Shown: positions 1-9,417, counted from the stretch's first letter. The stretch: 64,000 nt of DNA from Bacillus luti (GCF_001884105.1 NZ_MACI01000095.1:1-64000); one strand, 5' to 3'. Numbers and translations are program-made. Notes: generated by a model from the letters alone, not told the origin.

Positions 1-782
1 CTAATTGGGATAAACCCTATGGCTGTTTGTGGTGTGTTTGGAGAAGCGTAGTGACTCATTAGACGGCTATCGATACGAGTAATCGTATCAGTCAAAAAAG
101 CTGAAATAAAAGCGTAAGGGACTCTTCGTTCATTTAATGAGTAGATAATTTCTTCTTTTGTTTTTACACCTACGCCATGTCCGTAAAAAAAGAAGTTTCC
201 TAGATAGATTGTGTTTTCTCCTTGCCACTCGATCGTAGCTGGATTCACTTGTGGATTTTTAAAATAAACGAGATCGCCTGGAACAAGATCGCCCCCTGTT
301 TTTGTTATGAGTTTTAAATCTTGATCGTAGTCCCATGTATAAAGTAAAAGGTTAGCAAATAGGCGGTTGAAAGTTTCTTCCTCATATAATGATAGTAAAG
401 CTTTGTAAAAAATAATTATCATAGCGGTTGCGCATTCAGTTCCATATAGTTTACCGTTTTTGAAAATATCTTGGATGGCAATAGAAGGTGGAATGTTTGA
501 GAGGAGCTGGAACCCTCCTAGTGATGTTCTTTTCCAAAACTGGGGGTTGCAAAAAGATTGTTGGAACGTACGAAATTGAAATCCACTTTGAAAAAGTTCT
601 AATGCAGAGATAATAATATTAACGCGTAAATTTAAATCAAAGCTGAGTTCATCAGCTGTTCGGAAGGAATAAACTTCTTGATTTCCCGCCATTATGGATA
701 AAATTTGTTGCTTCTCAGCTGCAAATGGCTCATATTCATTTGTGATATAAGGGTGTACAATAGAACGGCCTATTACAATCAT
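1..782 (-). CDS. tgl: Protein-glutamine gamma-glutamyltransferase (spore coat transglutaminase), C-terminus cut by window edge
   Basis: Cross-links spore coat proteins through glutamyl-lysine isopeptide bonds. About 260 codons are visible and the frame is still open at base 1; the B. subtilis protein has about 245 residues and other Bacillus Tgl are slightly longer, so only a short tail is missing. The catalytic cysteine is C117 in the motif GTECATAM, matching FECATAI in B. subtilis. The N-terminal helix and the [11 protein letters not shown] segments also agree with Tgl. The start ATG is preceded by GGTGGGGA at good spacing. Expression in the mother cell late in sporulation is expected from the family; I could not place a sure SigK promoter. 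Confidence 0.93.
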   Translation of the reverse strand, partial: MIVIGRSIVHPYITNEYEPFAAEKQQILSIMAGNQEVYSFRTADELSFDLNLRVNIIISALELFQSGFQFRTFQQSFCNPQFWKRTSLGGFQLLSNIPPSIAIQDIFKNGKLYGTECATAMIIIFYKALLSLYEEETFNRLFANLLLYTWDYDQDLKLITKTGGDLVPGDLVYFKNPQVNPATIEWQGENTIYLGNFFFYGHGVGVKTKEEIIYSLNERRVPYAFISAFLTDTITRIDSRLMSHYASPNTPQTAIGFIPI

Positions 783-1286
783 AATGGTATCCCCACCTAT
801 ATGTTACAGATTTCGTGATACAGGAAAGCCCCATATAGGACTTTAGTCCGCCTTTTGGCATAGGATGAAAGTATCGCTTGTTTATAGAAAAACATTTATA
901 TATTCGGTACATATTAACTATAGACAAATACAAGTCTTTAAAACGCCAATATGTTCTTTGAAAAAAGATATCGTAGGGAGCTCGATAGTCGGATTCACGT
1001 TATCGGTAAAATGATATGATATGTGTCGTCAAGAACAAGACGCTAAAACACCTGAACACGAATCTGTACGGTATGGTGATAGAACGGTAGCTCACGAACC
1101 TATAAGGCGTGTCGTGAGAGTAGTGATGGCACACCGCAATCTTGCACGTTAGCGATACTAGAAATGGACATCGCCTGTTGGAGCAAGAATCCCGCTAACG
1201 TTAGTCAGCTTGCCCTAGGAAGGGTGGGAGTGTCAAATTCTTTAATATCGTATGAAAAAAAGAAAAAAAGGTGAAAGAAAAGCCTA
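783..1286. other. 504-bp non-coding gap between tgl and speA
   Basis: No convincing gene. The left part (783-950) should hold the tgl promoter and leader, but I see no clear sigma box. The right part (about 960-1240) is rich in hairpins on the plus strand and looks like the remains of a transposon end, listed separately. The speA terminator starts at about 1252. The short minus-strand frame at 736-933 just runs through the tgl leader and start and has no features of a gene. Confidence 0.6.
960..1240 (+). ncRNA. Candidate relic of an IS200/IS605 (tnpB-type) right end with omega-RNA-like structure
   Basis: Plus-strand hairpins follow one another: CTCACGA (1091-1097) with TCGTGAG, GCGAT with ATCGC, CTAACGTTAG, and CCCT-AGGA-AGGG. 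The block ends with AAGAATCCC, then GTGGGAGTGTCAA, a layout typical of the right end and omega RNA of tnpB-only elements. Part of it (1015-1149) is an open frame without a plausible start (for example RYGDRTVAHEP), which could be the tail of a lost tnpB. No complete tnpB or tnpA is nearby. The element type is inferred from memory of family ends and needs a similarity search; it could instead be an unrelated B. cereus-group repeat. Confidence 0.4.
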
Positions 1287-1300
1287 TCAAATGATAGGCT
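1252..1300 (-). terminator. speA terminator
   Basis: Minus-strand hairpin AGCCTATC-AAAT-GATAGGCT (1281-1300) followed by a T-rich run in the minus-strand reading. The stem includes the speA stop codon. Confidence 0.8.
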
Positions 1301-2759
1301 TGTACTCTTTAATGACACGTAATGTTTGCAATGTCATATCTTCAGGACCTTGTACAGGTAAACCTGCTTCTAAATTTTTACGAATATACTCTAAGTTATC
1401 TTGTGTAATAATTTCCCCCGGAGTAAAGATTGGAATCCCTGGTGGATAAACCATAACAAAATCAGCTATAATACGACCCGCTGCATTTTCAAATGGAATG
1501 ACTTCTGTTTCTGAATAAAAAGCATCTCGAGGAGAAAGTGCTAGCACCGGTATTTCCGGAATTTCTACTTGTACTTGAACACCTTTATCTGCCCTATTAC
1601 TAAATGTTGCTGCTAAATCTTGTAATGCTGTAATAAGTGTATTTGTTTCACTTTCTGTATCTCCAAAAGTGATAAGGCATAGTATGTTGTATAAATCTGA
1701 GAGTTCTACTTCAATGTTATAGTGCTCTCTAAGCCATACTTCAGCCTGATGGCCGGTAATACCTAAATCTTTTACAGATACAATTATCTTTGTAGGATCA
1801 TAGTTAAAAGTAGCGTCTGTACCTAACATTTCTTTTCCAGGACAGTAAAGATGCTCAATAGCATTTATAGCATCACGAACATGTTCAGCTAATTGTATTG
1901 TTTGTTCTATAAGCGCTTTTCCTTCTGTAGCGAGACGTTTTCTAGCAACATCAAGTGATGCTAACAAAATGTAAGAAGTTGATGTAGTCGTAAGCATGCT
2001 AATAATAGATTGGACATGTTTTACGTTCACAAGGCCTTCCTTCACATTAAGAATAGAACTTTGAGTTAAAGAACCTCCTAATTTGTGAACACTTGTTGCT
2101 GCCATGTCTGCACCGGCTTGCATCGCTGACATTGGCAATTCATCATGGAAATGAATATGAACACCATGAGCTTCATCGACTAGTACAGGGATATCGTATG
2201 AATGTGCTAATTGTACAATCTGTTCTAAGTCTGCAGCAAAGCCGAAGTATGTTGGATTAATAACAAGTAAGCCTTTCGCATCTGAGTGCTCTTCAAGTGC
2301 CTTTTTGACAGATTGAATTGTGATTCCGTGTGAAATTCCAAGTTTTGGATCGATCTCAGGATGCATGAAAATCGGTTTTGCACCTGAGAAAATAATCGCT
2401 GACATTACTGATTTATGCACGTTCCGTGGTACTAGGATTTTGTCACCAGGACCGCAAACGCTCATCACCATTGTCATAATTGCGCCACTTGTACCTTGAA
2501 TAGAAAAGAAAGTATGATCTGCACCAAATGCAGCGGCGGCTAAATCCTGTGCTTCTTTAATCATACCTTTTGGATGATGTAAATCATCGAGCGGCGCAAT
2601 ATTAATTAAATCAATTGCTAATGCATTATGCCCAATAAATTCGCGAAATGTAGGATCCATGCCTTGTCCTTTTTTGTGGCCAGGAATATGGAATTGAATT
2701 GGATTTCGCTTACTGTGCTCAACTAAAGCGGTAAACAATGGTGTTTCGTATTGGGACAA
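1287..2759 (-). CDS. speA: Arginine/ornithine/lysine decarboxylase family protein (arginine decarboxylase)
   Basis: PLP-dependent fold-type I decarboxylase, probably arginine to agmatine, the first step of polyamine synthesis in Bacillus. It is 490 residues, the same length as B. subtilis SpeA, and is highly similar from the first residues (SQYETPLFTAL, HIPGHKKG). The PLP lysine is K226 in ATSVHKLGGS, with D195 and H198 in VDEAHGVH. I chose the TTG at 2759, with AGGGGTG six bases upstream. A longer frame reaches an ATG at 2897 but adds 46 residues absent from the family. Substrate specificity cannot be read from sequence alone. Confidence 0.93.
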   Translation of the reverse strand: MSQYETPLFTALVEHSKRNPIQFHIPGHKKGQGMDPTFREFIGHNALAIDLINIAPLDDLHHPKGMIKEAQDLAAAAFGADHTFFSIQGTSGAIMTMVMSVCGPGDKILVPRNVHKSVMSAIIFSGAKPIFMHPEIDPKLGISHGITIQSVKKALEEHSDAKGLLVINPTYFGFAADLEQIVQLAHSYDIPVLVDEAHGVHIHFHDELPMSAMQAGADMAATSVHKLGGSLTQSSILNVKEGLVNVKHVQSIISMLTTTSTSYILLASLDVARKRLATEGKALIEQTIQLAEHVRDAINAIEHLYCPGKEMLGTDATFNYDPTKIIVSVKDLGITGHQAEVWLREHYNIEVELSDLYNILCLITFGDTESETNTLITALQDLAATFSNRADKGVQVQVEIPEIPVLALSPRDAFYSETEVIPFENAAGRIIADFVMVYPPGIPIFTPGEIITQDNLEYIRKNLEAGLPVQGPEDMTLQTLRVIKEYKPII

Positions 2760-3115
2760 TCTATACACCCCTTCTTCTTCATAATATTTAGTATAATTTG
2801 TTTTATATAATCCTGTTCTAAAAAAGCTAAGTTCTTTTTCAGAGTGAGGCTTGTTTTTCTGCCATTCCAAAAAGCTTTTTTGAGATGGTAGGTTCACTTT
2901 ATTTTCTATAAAACAAAAGCATTATATCACCAATAATTATAGATGTATAGAAAAAAATATTTTTAAGGTGAGTATGTTTAAAAGTTAGGTTCAATGAATG
3001 AATAGAGGAAGACAATTCCATTAAAATGAATAAATAGTGTATAATGCAAAGTGTCTATAGGGAAGAAGAAAAAAATCTCTTCAAGATAGCATATTGAAAT
3101 AAGAAGAAATGATAA

Positions 3116-3397
<282 letters not shown>

Positions 3398-3447
3398 AAA
3401 ATATTTTGAAAAATAAAAACTGAAGTGATATAATGTGATAACAACTA

Positions 3448-3475
3448 AAAACGGACAATATAAATTGTCCGTTTT
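3448..3475. terminator. Bidirectional terminator between yktA and yktB
   Basis: Perfect inverted repeat AAAACGGACAAT-ATAA-ATTGTCCGTTTT between convergent genes, with T runs on both strands. Confidence 0.88.
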
Positions 3476-3478
3476 CTA

Positions 3479-4105
3479 CTATCGATTACAAAGTGCATAT
3501 AAAGGAAGGAGTGATTGCATCGTAGATTCAATCTTAGCAAGGAATTGTTCGTTGGTCATTGCTGAAAACTCCTCTGGTGATATATGAATACCAACTAATA
3601 ATTCTGCTTTTTTCACAGTAGCTAAACGTTCAATCATCTTTTGTAAGTCTTCTGTTTCAAGTGTTTTATGCAATTTTACACTCGGTTTAGTATGGTCAAT
3701 GGACCAAACGAAATTATTTGGAATATTTGTTTTTAAATCATTTAAATGTTCTAAGAAGGCGTGAGCCGTCTCCACTTTTTGTGGACACTCATAGATTAAA
3801 CCAAAGTATATGAAGGCATGAGTACCCCATAATCCAATTTGGAAATGTGGTAACATTTTATATCCGCGTTTATTTGTTGAAAAAGCAACCCAAGTATCAT
3901 TTGGTGGATTGACTTTACGACGTGCGTGTTTTGCTACATGATAGAAAAAGTTTTCATCAGTTTGTTTGGATAAATACTCTGCAAACTGTTCCCCTAAAGC
4001 TTCTAGCTTAGGATGAATATTCGTTTTAATTGCACTCATTCGTTCTTCGAGACCATCAACTGTAAAGACCTCAAAATCAGTTGATTTGAATGTTTGTAGT
4101 GTCAT
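3479..4105 (-). CDS. yktB: UPF0637 family protein YktB
   Basis: Conserved Firmicute protein of 208 residues and unknown function. Recognisable segments are FKSTDFEVF at the N-terminus, a central [17 protein letters not shown] stretch, and [14 protein letters not shown]. It has no signal peptide or membrane segment, so it is probably cytosolic. GGAGG lies upstream of the ATG. It is convergent with yktA and divergent from the small gene at 4312, the same neighbourhood as in B. subtilis. Confidence 0.88.
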   Translation of the reverse strand: MTLQTFKSTDFEVFTVDGLEERMSAIKTNIHPKLEALGEQFAEYLSKQTDENFFYHVAKHARRKVNPPNDTWVAFSTNKRGYKMLPHFQIGLWGTHAFIYFGLIYECPQKVETAHAFLEHLNDLKTNIPNNFVWSIDHTKPSVKLHKTLETEDLQKMIERLATVKKAELLVGIHISPEEFSAMTNEQFLAKIESTMQSLLPLYALCNR

Positions 4106-4311
4106 GATTGTTCCTCCAACTCCTATTTTGCTTTTATTTTAGCATAGCTTGTACTATTCATAAAAAAAACAGCACAAAAAAATTTAAATAAAAAAATATA
4201 ATTTTGTTGCATAGATGATTTATCCAACATAGTATAGTATAAAACAAAAAATCAGAAAATTGAATTAATTCTAGTCCGAGGGCAGACGAATATTGGGAGG
4301 AGGCAAATAAT

Positions 4312-4500
4312 ATGAGACAGGTGATTAATGCGTTAAAGAGAACAGATGCTGAAAAGAGGATTCCGGTGCTACGTTTGGAGCTAGATTATGAATTAGCAAC
4401 ATTATATGATGCGATGATGGAAGACGATAAGCAGAAAAAAGAAGAGTGTGTACAAAAGTTAGAAGTGTTAAGACTTGAAATGATTCGTTTAGAAGCGTAA
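4312..4500 (+). CDS. Small conserved hypothetical protein, 62 aa
   Basis: Highly charged, almost entirely helical peptide (ADEKR-rich, with a short heptad-like stretch LELDYELATLYDAMM and KLEVLRLEMIRLEA), so it may form a small coiled coil. A strong GGAGGAGG precedes the ATG, and a terminator follows, so it is its own transcription unit. It occupies the place of small ykz genes next to yktC in B. subtilis, but I do not recognise it firmly. A longer frame on the opposite strand is only its shadow. Confidence 0.7.
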   Translation: MRQVINALKRTDAEKRIPVLRLELDYELATLYDAMMEDDKQKKEECVQKLEVLRLEMIRLEA

Positions 4501-4531
4501 TAATAGTATATGTATAAAAAATTAGTTGGTG

Positions 4532-4557
4532 CGAACCTTATAAAGGGTTCGTTTTTT
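4532..4557 (+). terminator. Terminator after the 62-aa gene
   Basis: CGAACC-TTATAAA-GGTTCG hairpin followed by TTTTTT. Confidence 0.85.
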
Positions 4558-4588
4558 CTGTGAACAGTAAAGATCGGAGTGTTTAAAC

Positions 4589-5380
4589 ATGCACGAGGTA
4601 TGGAAAGACATTGATACACACGCGAAACAATGGATTCGAGACGCAGGAGAGCGTTTAATGTTATCGATGAAAAAAGCACTTATTATAGAAACAAAATCAA
4701 ATGCAGCAGATTTAGTAACAAATATGGATCGAGAAACGGAGCAGTATTTAATTGGGAAAATTAAAGAAACATACCCGGAACATTATATTTTAGGTGAAGA
4801 AGGTTACGGAGATGAGGTTACTTCATCTGATGGGGTTGTTTGGTTAATTGATCCAATTGATGGCACGATGAACTTTGTTCATCAAAAAAGAAATTTCGCA
4901 ATCTCAATTGGGATTTATGAGAACGGTATCGGAAAAATTGGCCTAATCTATGATCCAGTGCATGATGAATTATATCATGCTGTACAGGGGGAAGGGGCTT
5001 TTTGTAATGATGTATCTATTCCCATGTTGGAAGAGGGTACAGTAGAACAAGGAATCATTGCTCTAAATGCAATTTGGCTTACTGACAACCGATTGCTTAA
5101 TATGGAAAAAATGATGAAGCTTGTTAAGAAAGCGAGAGGTACGAGGTCATATGGTTGCGCAGCATTAGAAATGGTATATGTTGCAACGGGCAGAATAGAT
5201 GCATATGTAACACCGAGGTTATCACCATGGGATTTTGGTGGGGGACAAATAATAGTAGAGGAAGTTGGAGGAAAGGTGACAACATTCTCCGGAACTCCAC
5301 TTTCTATCGTAGAGAAGAGCAGCGTGTTAGTTGGAAAGCCGGGCGTATATGAAGAAATATTACCATTCGTATCGCAATAA
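4589..5380 (+). CDS. yktC: Inositol monophosphatase family protein (YktC/SuhB type)
   Basis: Metal-dependent phosphatase of the IMPase/FBPase superfamily, 263 residues. Hallmarks are GEEGYG (metal ligands), WLIDPIDGTMNFVH (DPIDGTxNF signature) and WDFGGG near the C-terminus, where most family members have WDxAxG. In B. subtilis, YktC has inositol-phosphatase and NADP-phosphatase-like activity; the true substrate here is inferred. The start ATG has GGAG nine bases upstream. A bidirectional terminator separates it from the convergent ylaF. Confidence 0.9.
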   Translation: MHEVWKDIDTHAKQWIRDAGERLMLSMKKALIIETKSNAADLVTNMDRETEQYLIGKIKETYPEHYILGEEGYGDEVTSSDGVVWLIDPIDGTMNFVHQKRNFAISIGIYENGIGKIGLIYDPVHDELYHAVQGEGAFCNDVSIPMLEEGTVEQGIIALNAIWLTDNRLLNMEKMMKLVKKARGTRSYGCAALEMVYVATGRIDAYVTPRLSPWDFGGGQIIVEEVGGKVTTFSGTPLSIVEKSSVLVGKPGVYEEILPFVSQ

Positions 5381-5384
5381 CAAA

Positions 5385-5422
5385 AAAAGTAAGAGGCTAT
5401 TAAAGGAGCTTCTTACTTTTTA
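5385..5422. terminator. Bidirectional terminator, yktC/ylaF
   Basis: AAAAGTAAGAGGCT pairs with AGCTTCTTACTTTT; convergent genes on both sides. Confidence 0.85.
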
Positions 5423-5425
5423 ACG

Positions 5426-5605
5426 TTATTGCGATTTACGCATTTTTCTTTTTGTTACAAAACCGTATCCAACTGTAACAAATGTGCCGATAATGCAAAT
5501 AATAATACCGATGGGACTATTTTCAGCAACCATAATACCGATACCGATTAAGAAAATAACACCGATAATTGCAGTTAATAAAAAGCGATATTGAATGTGT
5601 TCCAT
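5426..5605 (-). CDS. ylaF: Small membrane protein YlaF (DUF5325 type)
   Basis: 59-residue protein with two hydrophobic helices (FLLTAIIGVIFLIGIGI and IGIIICIIGTFVTVGYG) and a basic tail KRKMRKS, so it sits in the cytoplasmic membrane. Function is unknown. The ATG at 5605 is preceded by GGAGGGTGAA; the upstream in-frame ATG would make that ribosome binding site coding and is rejected. It is divergent from typA, as in B. subtilis. Confidence 0.85.
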   Translation of the reverse strand: MEHIQYRFLLTAIIGVIFLIGIGIMVAENSPIGIIICIIGTFVTVGYGFVTKRKMRKSQ

Positions 5606-5682
5606 TTCTTCACCCTCCAATCTCATTTTACTTTCACAAAAGTAAGAATACAACTATATTTTCATTCTTGATTTTATTTTGA

Positions 5683-5712
5683 TTGCCATTGTATCCCCTT
5701 CGCTCTTATAAT
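5683..5712 (+). promoter_or_regulatory. Candidate SigA promoter of typA
   Basis: TTGCCA (5683-5688), an 18-base spacer, then TATAAT (5707-5712), about 34 bases before the typA start. Confidence 0.6.
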
Positions 5713-5745
5713 AGAGAAGGATTAAAAAGACATTAGGAGTTGGAC

Positions 5746-7590
5746 ATGTTGAAAAAACGACAAGATTTACGAAATATAGCAATTATTGCCCACGTTGACC
5801 ATGGTAAAACAACACTTGTTGACCAGTTATTACGTCAAGCGGGGACGTTCCGTGCGAATGAACATATTGAAGAACGCGCAATGGACTCAAACGATCTAGA
5901 AAGAGAACGTGGTATTACAATTTTAGCGAAGAATACTGCGATTCACTATGAAGATAAAAGAATTAACATTTTAGATACACCTGGTCACGCTGACTTCGGT
6001 GGAGAAGTAGAACGTATCATGAAAATGGTTGATGGTGTTCTACTTGTTGTTGATGCATATGAAGGTTGTATGCCACAAACACGATTTGTTTTAAAGAAAG
6101 CTCTTGAGCAAAACTTAACTCCAATCGTTGTTGTAAACAAAATTGACCGTGACTTCGCTCGCCCTGATGAAGTAGTTGATGAAGTAGTTGATTTATTCAT
6201 CGAACTTGGTGCAAACGAAGATCAATTAGAGTTCCCAGTTGTATTTGCATCAGCAATGAACGGGACAGCAAGCTTAGATTCAAATCCAGCAAATCAAGAA
6301 GAGAATATGAAATCATTGTTTGACACAATTATTGAACATATTCCAGCACCAGTTGATAACAGCGAAGAGCCACTTCAATTCCAAGTAGCACTTCTTGATT
6401 ATAATGACTATGTTGGTCGTATCGGGGTTGGACGCGTATTCCGTGGTACAATGAAAGTAGGACAACAAGTTGCATTAATGAAAGTTGACGGAACTGTAAA
6501 ACAATTCCGTGTAACGAAATTATTTGGTTACATTGGATTAAAACGTCAAGAAATTGAAGAAGCAAAAGCTGGAGATTTAGTAGCTGTTTCAGGTATGGAA
6601 GACATTAACGTAGGTGAAACAGTATGTCCGGTTGAGCATGAAGAGGCTTTACCATTATTACGTATTGATGAGCCAACACTACAAATGACATTCCTTGTAA
6701 ATAACAGCCCATTTGCAGGTCGTGAAGGTAAATTCATTACATCTCGTAAAATTGAAGAGCGTCTTCGTTCACAATTAGAAACAGATGTAAGTTTACGTGT
6801 AGATAATACAGATTCTCCTGATGCGTGGATCGTATCTGGACGTGGGGAATTACATTTATCTATCCTAATTGAAAACATGCGTCGTGAAGGTTATGAACTA
6901 CAAGTATCTAAGCCTGAAGTAATTATTAAAGAAGTTGATGGCGTAAGATGTGAGCCTGTAGAGCGCGTGCAAATCGATGTACCTGAAGAATACACTGGTT
7001 CTATTATGGAATCTATGGGTGCACGTAAAGGTGAAATGTTAGATATGGTGAATAACGGAAACGGTCAAGTTCGCCTTACTTTCATGGTTCCAGCACGTGG
7101 TTTAATTGGTTACACAACAGAATTCTTAACATTAACTCGTGGTTACGGTATTTTAAACCATACATTCGATTGCTACCAACCAGTACACGCTGGACAAGTT
7201 GGTGGACGTCGCCAAGGTGTTCTAGTTTCACTTGAAACAGGAAAAGCATCACAATACGGTATTATGCAAGTTGAAGACCGTGGTGTAATTTTCGTTGAAC
7301 CAGGTACAGAAGTATATGCTGGTATGATTGTCGGAGAACACACTCGTGAGAACGACTTAACAGTTAACGTTGTGAAAATGAAACAACAAACTAACATTCG
7401 TTCTGCGACGAAAGATCAAACTTCAACAATGAAAAAACCACGCTTAATGACTTTAGAAGAGTCATTAGAGTACTTAAACGATGATGAGTTCTGTGAAGTA
7501 ACTCCAGAATCAATTCGTTTACGTAAAAAGATTCTTGATAAGAGCGAGCGTGAAAGAGCTGCTAAGAAAAAGAAATCTGTAGAAGCGTAA
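5746..7590 (+). CDS. typA: Ribosome-associated translational GTPase TypA/BipA
   Basis: EF-G-like GTPase that binds 70S ribosomes and helps large-subunit assembly and growth in stress or cold. It is 614 residues. The P-loop AHVDHGKTT is at residues 15-23, followed by the RGITILAKNT switch I region, DTPGHADFGGEV (switch II) and NKIDRDFARP (NKxD). After the GTPase come domain II, the EF-G III/V-like domains and the BipA C-terminal domain with its basic tail. AGGAG lies six bases before the ATG at 5746; a TTG two codons earlier is less likely. Monocistronic, with its own promoter and terminator. Confidence 0.97.
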   Translation: MLKKRQDLRNIAIIAHVDHGKTTLVDQLLRQAGTFRANEHIEERAMDSNDLERERGITILAKNTAIHYEDKRINILDTPGHADFGGEVERIMKMVDGVLLVVDAYEGCMPQTRFVLKKALEQNLTPIVVVNKIDRDFARPDEVVDEVVDLFIELGANEDQLEFPVVFASAMNGTASLDSNPANQEENMKSLFDTIIEHIPAPVDNSEEPLQFQVALLDYNDYVGRIGVGRVFRGTMKVGQQVALMKVDGTVKQFRVTKLFGYIGLKRQEIEEAKAGDLVAVSGMEDINVGETVCPVEHEEALPLLRIDEPTLQMTFLVNNSPFAGREGKFITSRKIEERLRSQLETDVSLRVDNTDSPDAWIVSGRGELHLSILIENMRREGYELQVSKPEVIIKEVDGVRCEPVERVQIDVPEEYTGSIMESMGARKGEMLDMVNNGNGQVRLTFMVPARGLIGYTTEFLTLTRGYGILNHTFDCYQPVHAGQVGGRRQGVLVSLETGKASQYGIMQVEDRGVIFVEPGTEVYAGMIVGEHTRENDLTVNVVKMKQQTNIRSATKDQTSTMKKPRLMTLEESLEYLNDDEFCEVTPESIRLRKKILDKSERERAAKKKKSVEA

Positions 7591-7598
7591 AATATTAG

Positions 7599-7630
7599 AA
7601 CAGCTACCTTTAATTAGGGTAGCTGTTTTT
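7599..7630 (+). terminator. typA terminator
   Basis: AACAGCTACCT hairpin with AGGGTAGCTGTT followed by a T run. Confidence 0.88.
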
Positions 7631-7740
7631 TTATGTTTATTTTTTAGAATATTTACTCTTTTTTGTGGACAGTATTTTTTTCACGGGTTACTCTTGTATT
7701 AAGTACATAAATGAATTTTTTTGAGAAGGGGGGAGAAATA

Positions 7741-8043
7741 GTGTTAGAAAGAATGTCGTTTTTTGCGAAATTATGTAAAGTTGATGTAAATCCAGAACTA
7801 GGGATGTGGTTATTGTATGGCATTATTATTATATTAAGTGCACTTGTGTATAATTTAGGATTTGCAAGGAAATTATCGATAATAAAAAATATAGTGATAT
7901 ATATATCGTTAGTGATTGGATGTACGGTTTTAACTTTCTTTGCAGTTTTTTTACCTGTTGGTGAGGGACTTGTTGTGGCGGCAATTGTACTTGGGATGTA
8001 TAGACTGCGTTTACGCCAAGCGAAGCAACAAAAAGCAGGATGA
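7741..8043 (+). CDS. ylaH: YlaH-like membrane protein
   Basis: 100-residue protein with three hydrophobic segments (MWLLYGIIIILSALVY; a middle segment; VVAAIVLGMYRL) and a basic C-terminus RLRQAKQQK, a typical YlaH layout. Function is unknown. The GTG start has GGGGGGAG five bases upstream; no ATG fits this ribosome binding site. It directly precedes the 91-aa gene at 8059, which has its own ribosome binding site, so the two are probably co-transcribed. Its position downstream of typA matches B. subtilis. Confidence 0.85.
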   Translation: MLERMSFFAKLCKVDVNPELGMWLLYGIIIILSALVYNLGFARKLSIIKNIVIYISLVIGCTVLTFFAVFLPVGEGLVVAAIVLGMYRLRLRQAKQQKAG

Positions 8044-8058
8044 GAAGGGAGTGTTTTC

Positions 8059-8334
8059 ATGCGTTCAGTACAAGATGCGCTATATAATTGGTTAACAATT
8101 AAAACAGTCGCGGAAGCACGTCCAGATGATCGCGCTGCAGAAGAAACGTATTTGTTATTTCAAAATATGATATATGAAGAATACAAATTAAGAAATGTAG
8201 CAGTTCAGAAGAACGAGGAAATGTATTTGATTACATATGAATTGAATGAGGAAAGAAAATCTGCGAGATTTCCGTTAGAAGCTATTGATTGTTTTCTGGA
8301 TCAGATGAATCGTGAACCTGAAAAATATAAATAA
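8059..8334 (+). CDS. Conserved hypothetical protein, 91 aa
   Basis: I do not recognise a family. It is a soluble acidic protein with no signal peptide or membrane helix and looks like a small alpha/beta fold (helix at the N-terminus, strands around MYLITYELN). The ATG has GGGAGTG upstream and lies 15 bases after ylaH, so it is likely the second gene of a ylaH transcript. It replaces nothing obvious in the B. subtilis order and may be B. cereus-group specific. Its stop codon lies inside the following terminator stem. Confidence 0.72.
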   Translation: MRSVQDALYNWLTIKTVAEARPDDRAAEETYLLFQNMIYEEYKLRNVAVQKNEEMYLITYELNEERKSARFPLEAIDCFLDQMNREPEKYK

Positions 8335-8364
8335 GTCCTTATCTATGTGATTAAGGACTTATTT
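8329..8364. terminator. Bidirectional terminator before ylaI
   Basis: AAATAAGTCCTTA pairs perfectly with TAAGGACTTATTT, between convergent genes. Confidence 0.85.
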
Positions 8365-8369
8365 ATATT

Positions 8370-8570
8370 TTACCAATCGTCTTCTACCTTTTTATCACGG
8401 TATAGTCGGAAATTACCACTTGCATGACGTTCCATTGTACGTTCTGCAATTCGTTCCGAACATTCCATGCACATATATGTATGAATAGGGCGATTACGCA
8501 GTTTTTTTGCCATAGGATTTTCATCATCTAACATATCTTTTTTATCACAAATCATACATTTGACTCTCAT
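8370..8570 (-). CDS. ylaI: Zinc-ribbon-like protein YlaI (DUF2197)
   Basis: 66-residue protein with two CxxC pairs, CMIC near the N-terminus and CMEC around residue 34, which should bind one zinc ion. The central part NPMAKKLRNRPIHTY is basic, suggesting nucleic acid or ribosome contact, but no function is known. GAGGTG precedes the ATG. It faces the ylaH unit across a shared terminator. Similarity to B. subtilis YlaI is clear in the KCMICD and RLYRDKK segments. Confidence 0.87.
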   Translation of the reverse strand: MRVKCMICDKKDMLDDENPMAKKLRNRPIHTYMCMECSERIAERTMERHASGNFRLYRDKKVEDDW

Positions 8571-8715
8571 TTCGTCACCTCAATACGGATTCTATCAGTA
8601 TAAGTATATCATGGAAGTGTAATGTTTTTGAATAATAGCAGGAAAAAATAATATTTTCGCAATTCGAAAAATAAGTTATGATAAGGATATACTAAGTATA
8701 TTTGGAGGTGGAAAT

Positions 8716-9171
8716 ATGGCGAATGTAGTAGAGCCTACATTAACAGATGATTTAGTACAAACATTACGTAAAGAATGCATTGTTATGGTAGCAACAACAG
8801 ATTTCGAAAAACAAGTCCCTAACGTAAGTGCTATTTCTTGGGTGTATGCAGTGAGTGAAACTAGTATTCGATTTGCGGTAGATCAACGTTCACGTATTGT
8901 GGAAAATATAAGGCACAATACAGGAGTGGTATTGACTATAATGGCGAATGGATCCGTATTTTCCATAAGTGGTGCAGGTGAAATTTTGACAGATAGAATG
9001 GAAGGCATTCCTCTAAAATTAACTGTAATAGAAGTAAATGTGCAAGAAGTACGTGATGTTATGTTTTATGGAGCAAAACTTGCAATTGAACCAACATATG
9101 AAAAAACATACGATCTTCGGGCAGCGAAAAAACTGGATAACCAAGTGTTGATAGGGATGAAAGAATTATAA
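8716..9171 (+). CDS. ylaL: Pyridoxamine 5'-phosphate oxidase-like split-barrel protein (YlaL type)
   Basis: 151-residue FMN-binding split-barrel fold protein. The start (LRKECIVMVATTDFEKQVPNVSAISW) is the typical first strand pair, and DQRSRIVENI is the segment that contacts FMN phosphate in the family. It lacks the C-terminal PdxH substrate residues, so it is not a true PNPOx. GGAGGTG lies just before the ATG. It sits before phoH2, as ylaL sits next to ylaK in B. subtilis. Substrate unknown. Confidence 0.8.
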   Translation: MANVVEPTLTDDLVQTLRKECIVMVATTDFEKQVPNVSAISWVYAVSETSIRFAVDQRSRIVENIRHNTGVVLTIMANGSVFSISGAGEILTDRMEGIPLKLTVIEVNVQEVRDVMFYGAKLAIEPTYEKTYDLRAAKKLDNQVLIGMKEL

Positions 9172-9310
9172 ATGAGATGAATAAGAAGATGGCTCATTAA
9201 CTTTTGGAAGCAGTTATTGTGATTTAACGTTAATAATTAAAATTAAAAGTAATATATTGAATAGAAATGAATAAAAAATAAAGAAAAGGTTTAATTGCTA
9301 TAAGTTTCGA

Positions 9311-9382
9311 TTCTACCTCGTTTATACGGTACATATAATTATAACAATGGTTCGTCCATATTTTATGGATGAAACCCTTGTT
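9311..9382 (+). promoter_or_regulatory. Candidate phoH2 promoter with 5' hairpin
   Basis: TTCTAC (9311-9316), 17 bases, TATAAT (9334-9339). Transcription from it would begin in the left arm of an imperfect hairpin (9343-9360 with 9364-9382; core TCCATA-TTT-TATGGA) that ends 35 bases before the gene. The hairpin has no T tract, so it is not a normal terminator. Confidence 0.4.
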
Positions 9383-9417
9383 CTACAAATTTAAAAGTGG
9401 AGTCAGGGGGTAACAGG

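Noticed and set aside
2760-2897. 46-codon N-terminal extension of SpeA
   Set aside because: No family similarity; TTG 2759 has AGGGGTG and gives the exact B. subtilis length.
7653-8060. 135-aa frame on the minus strand opposite ylaH
   Set aside because: Shadow of ylaH, which has a proper start, ribosome binding site and membrane helices; the minus frame has none.
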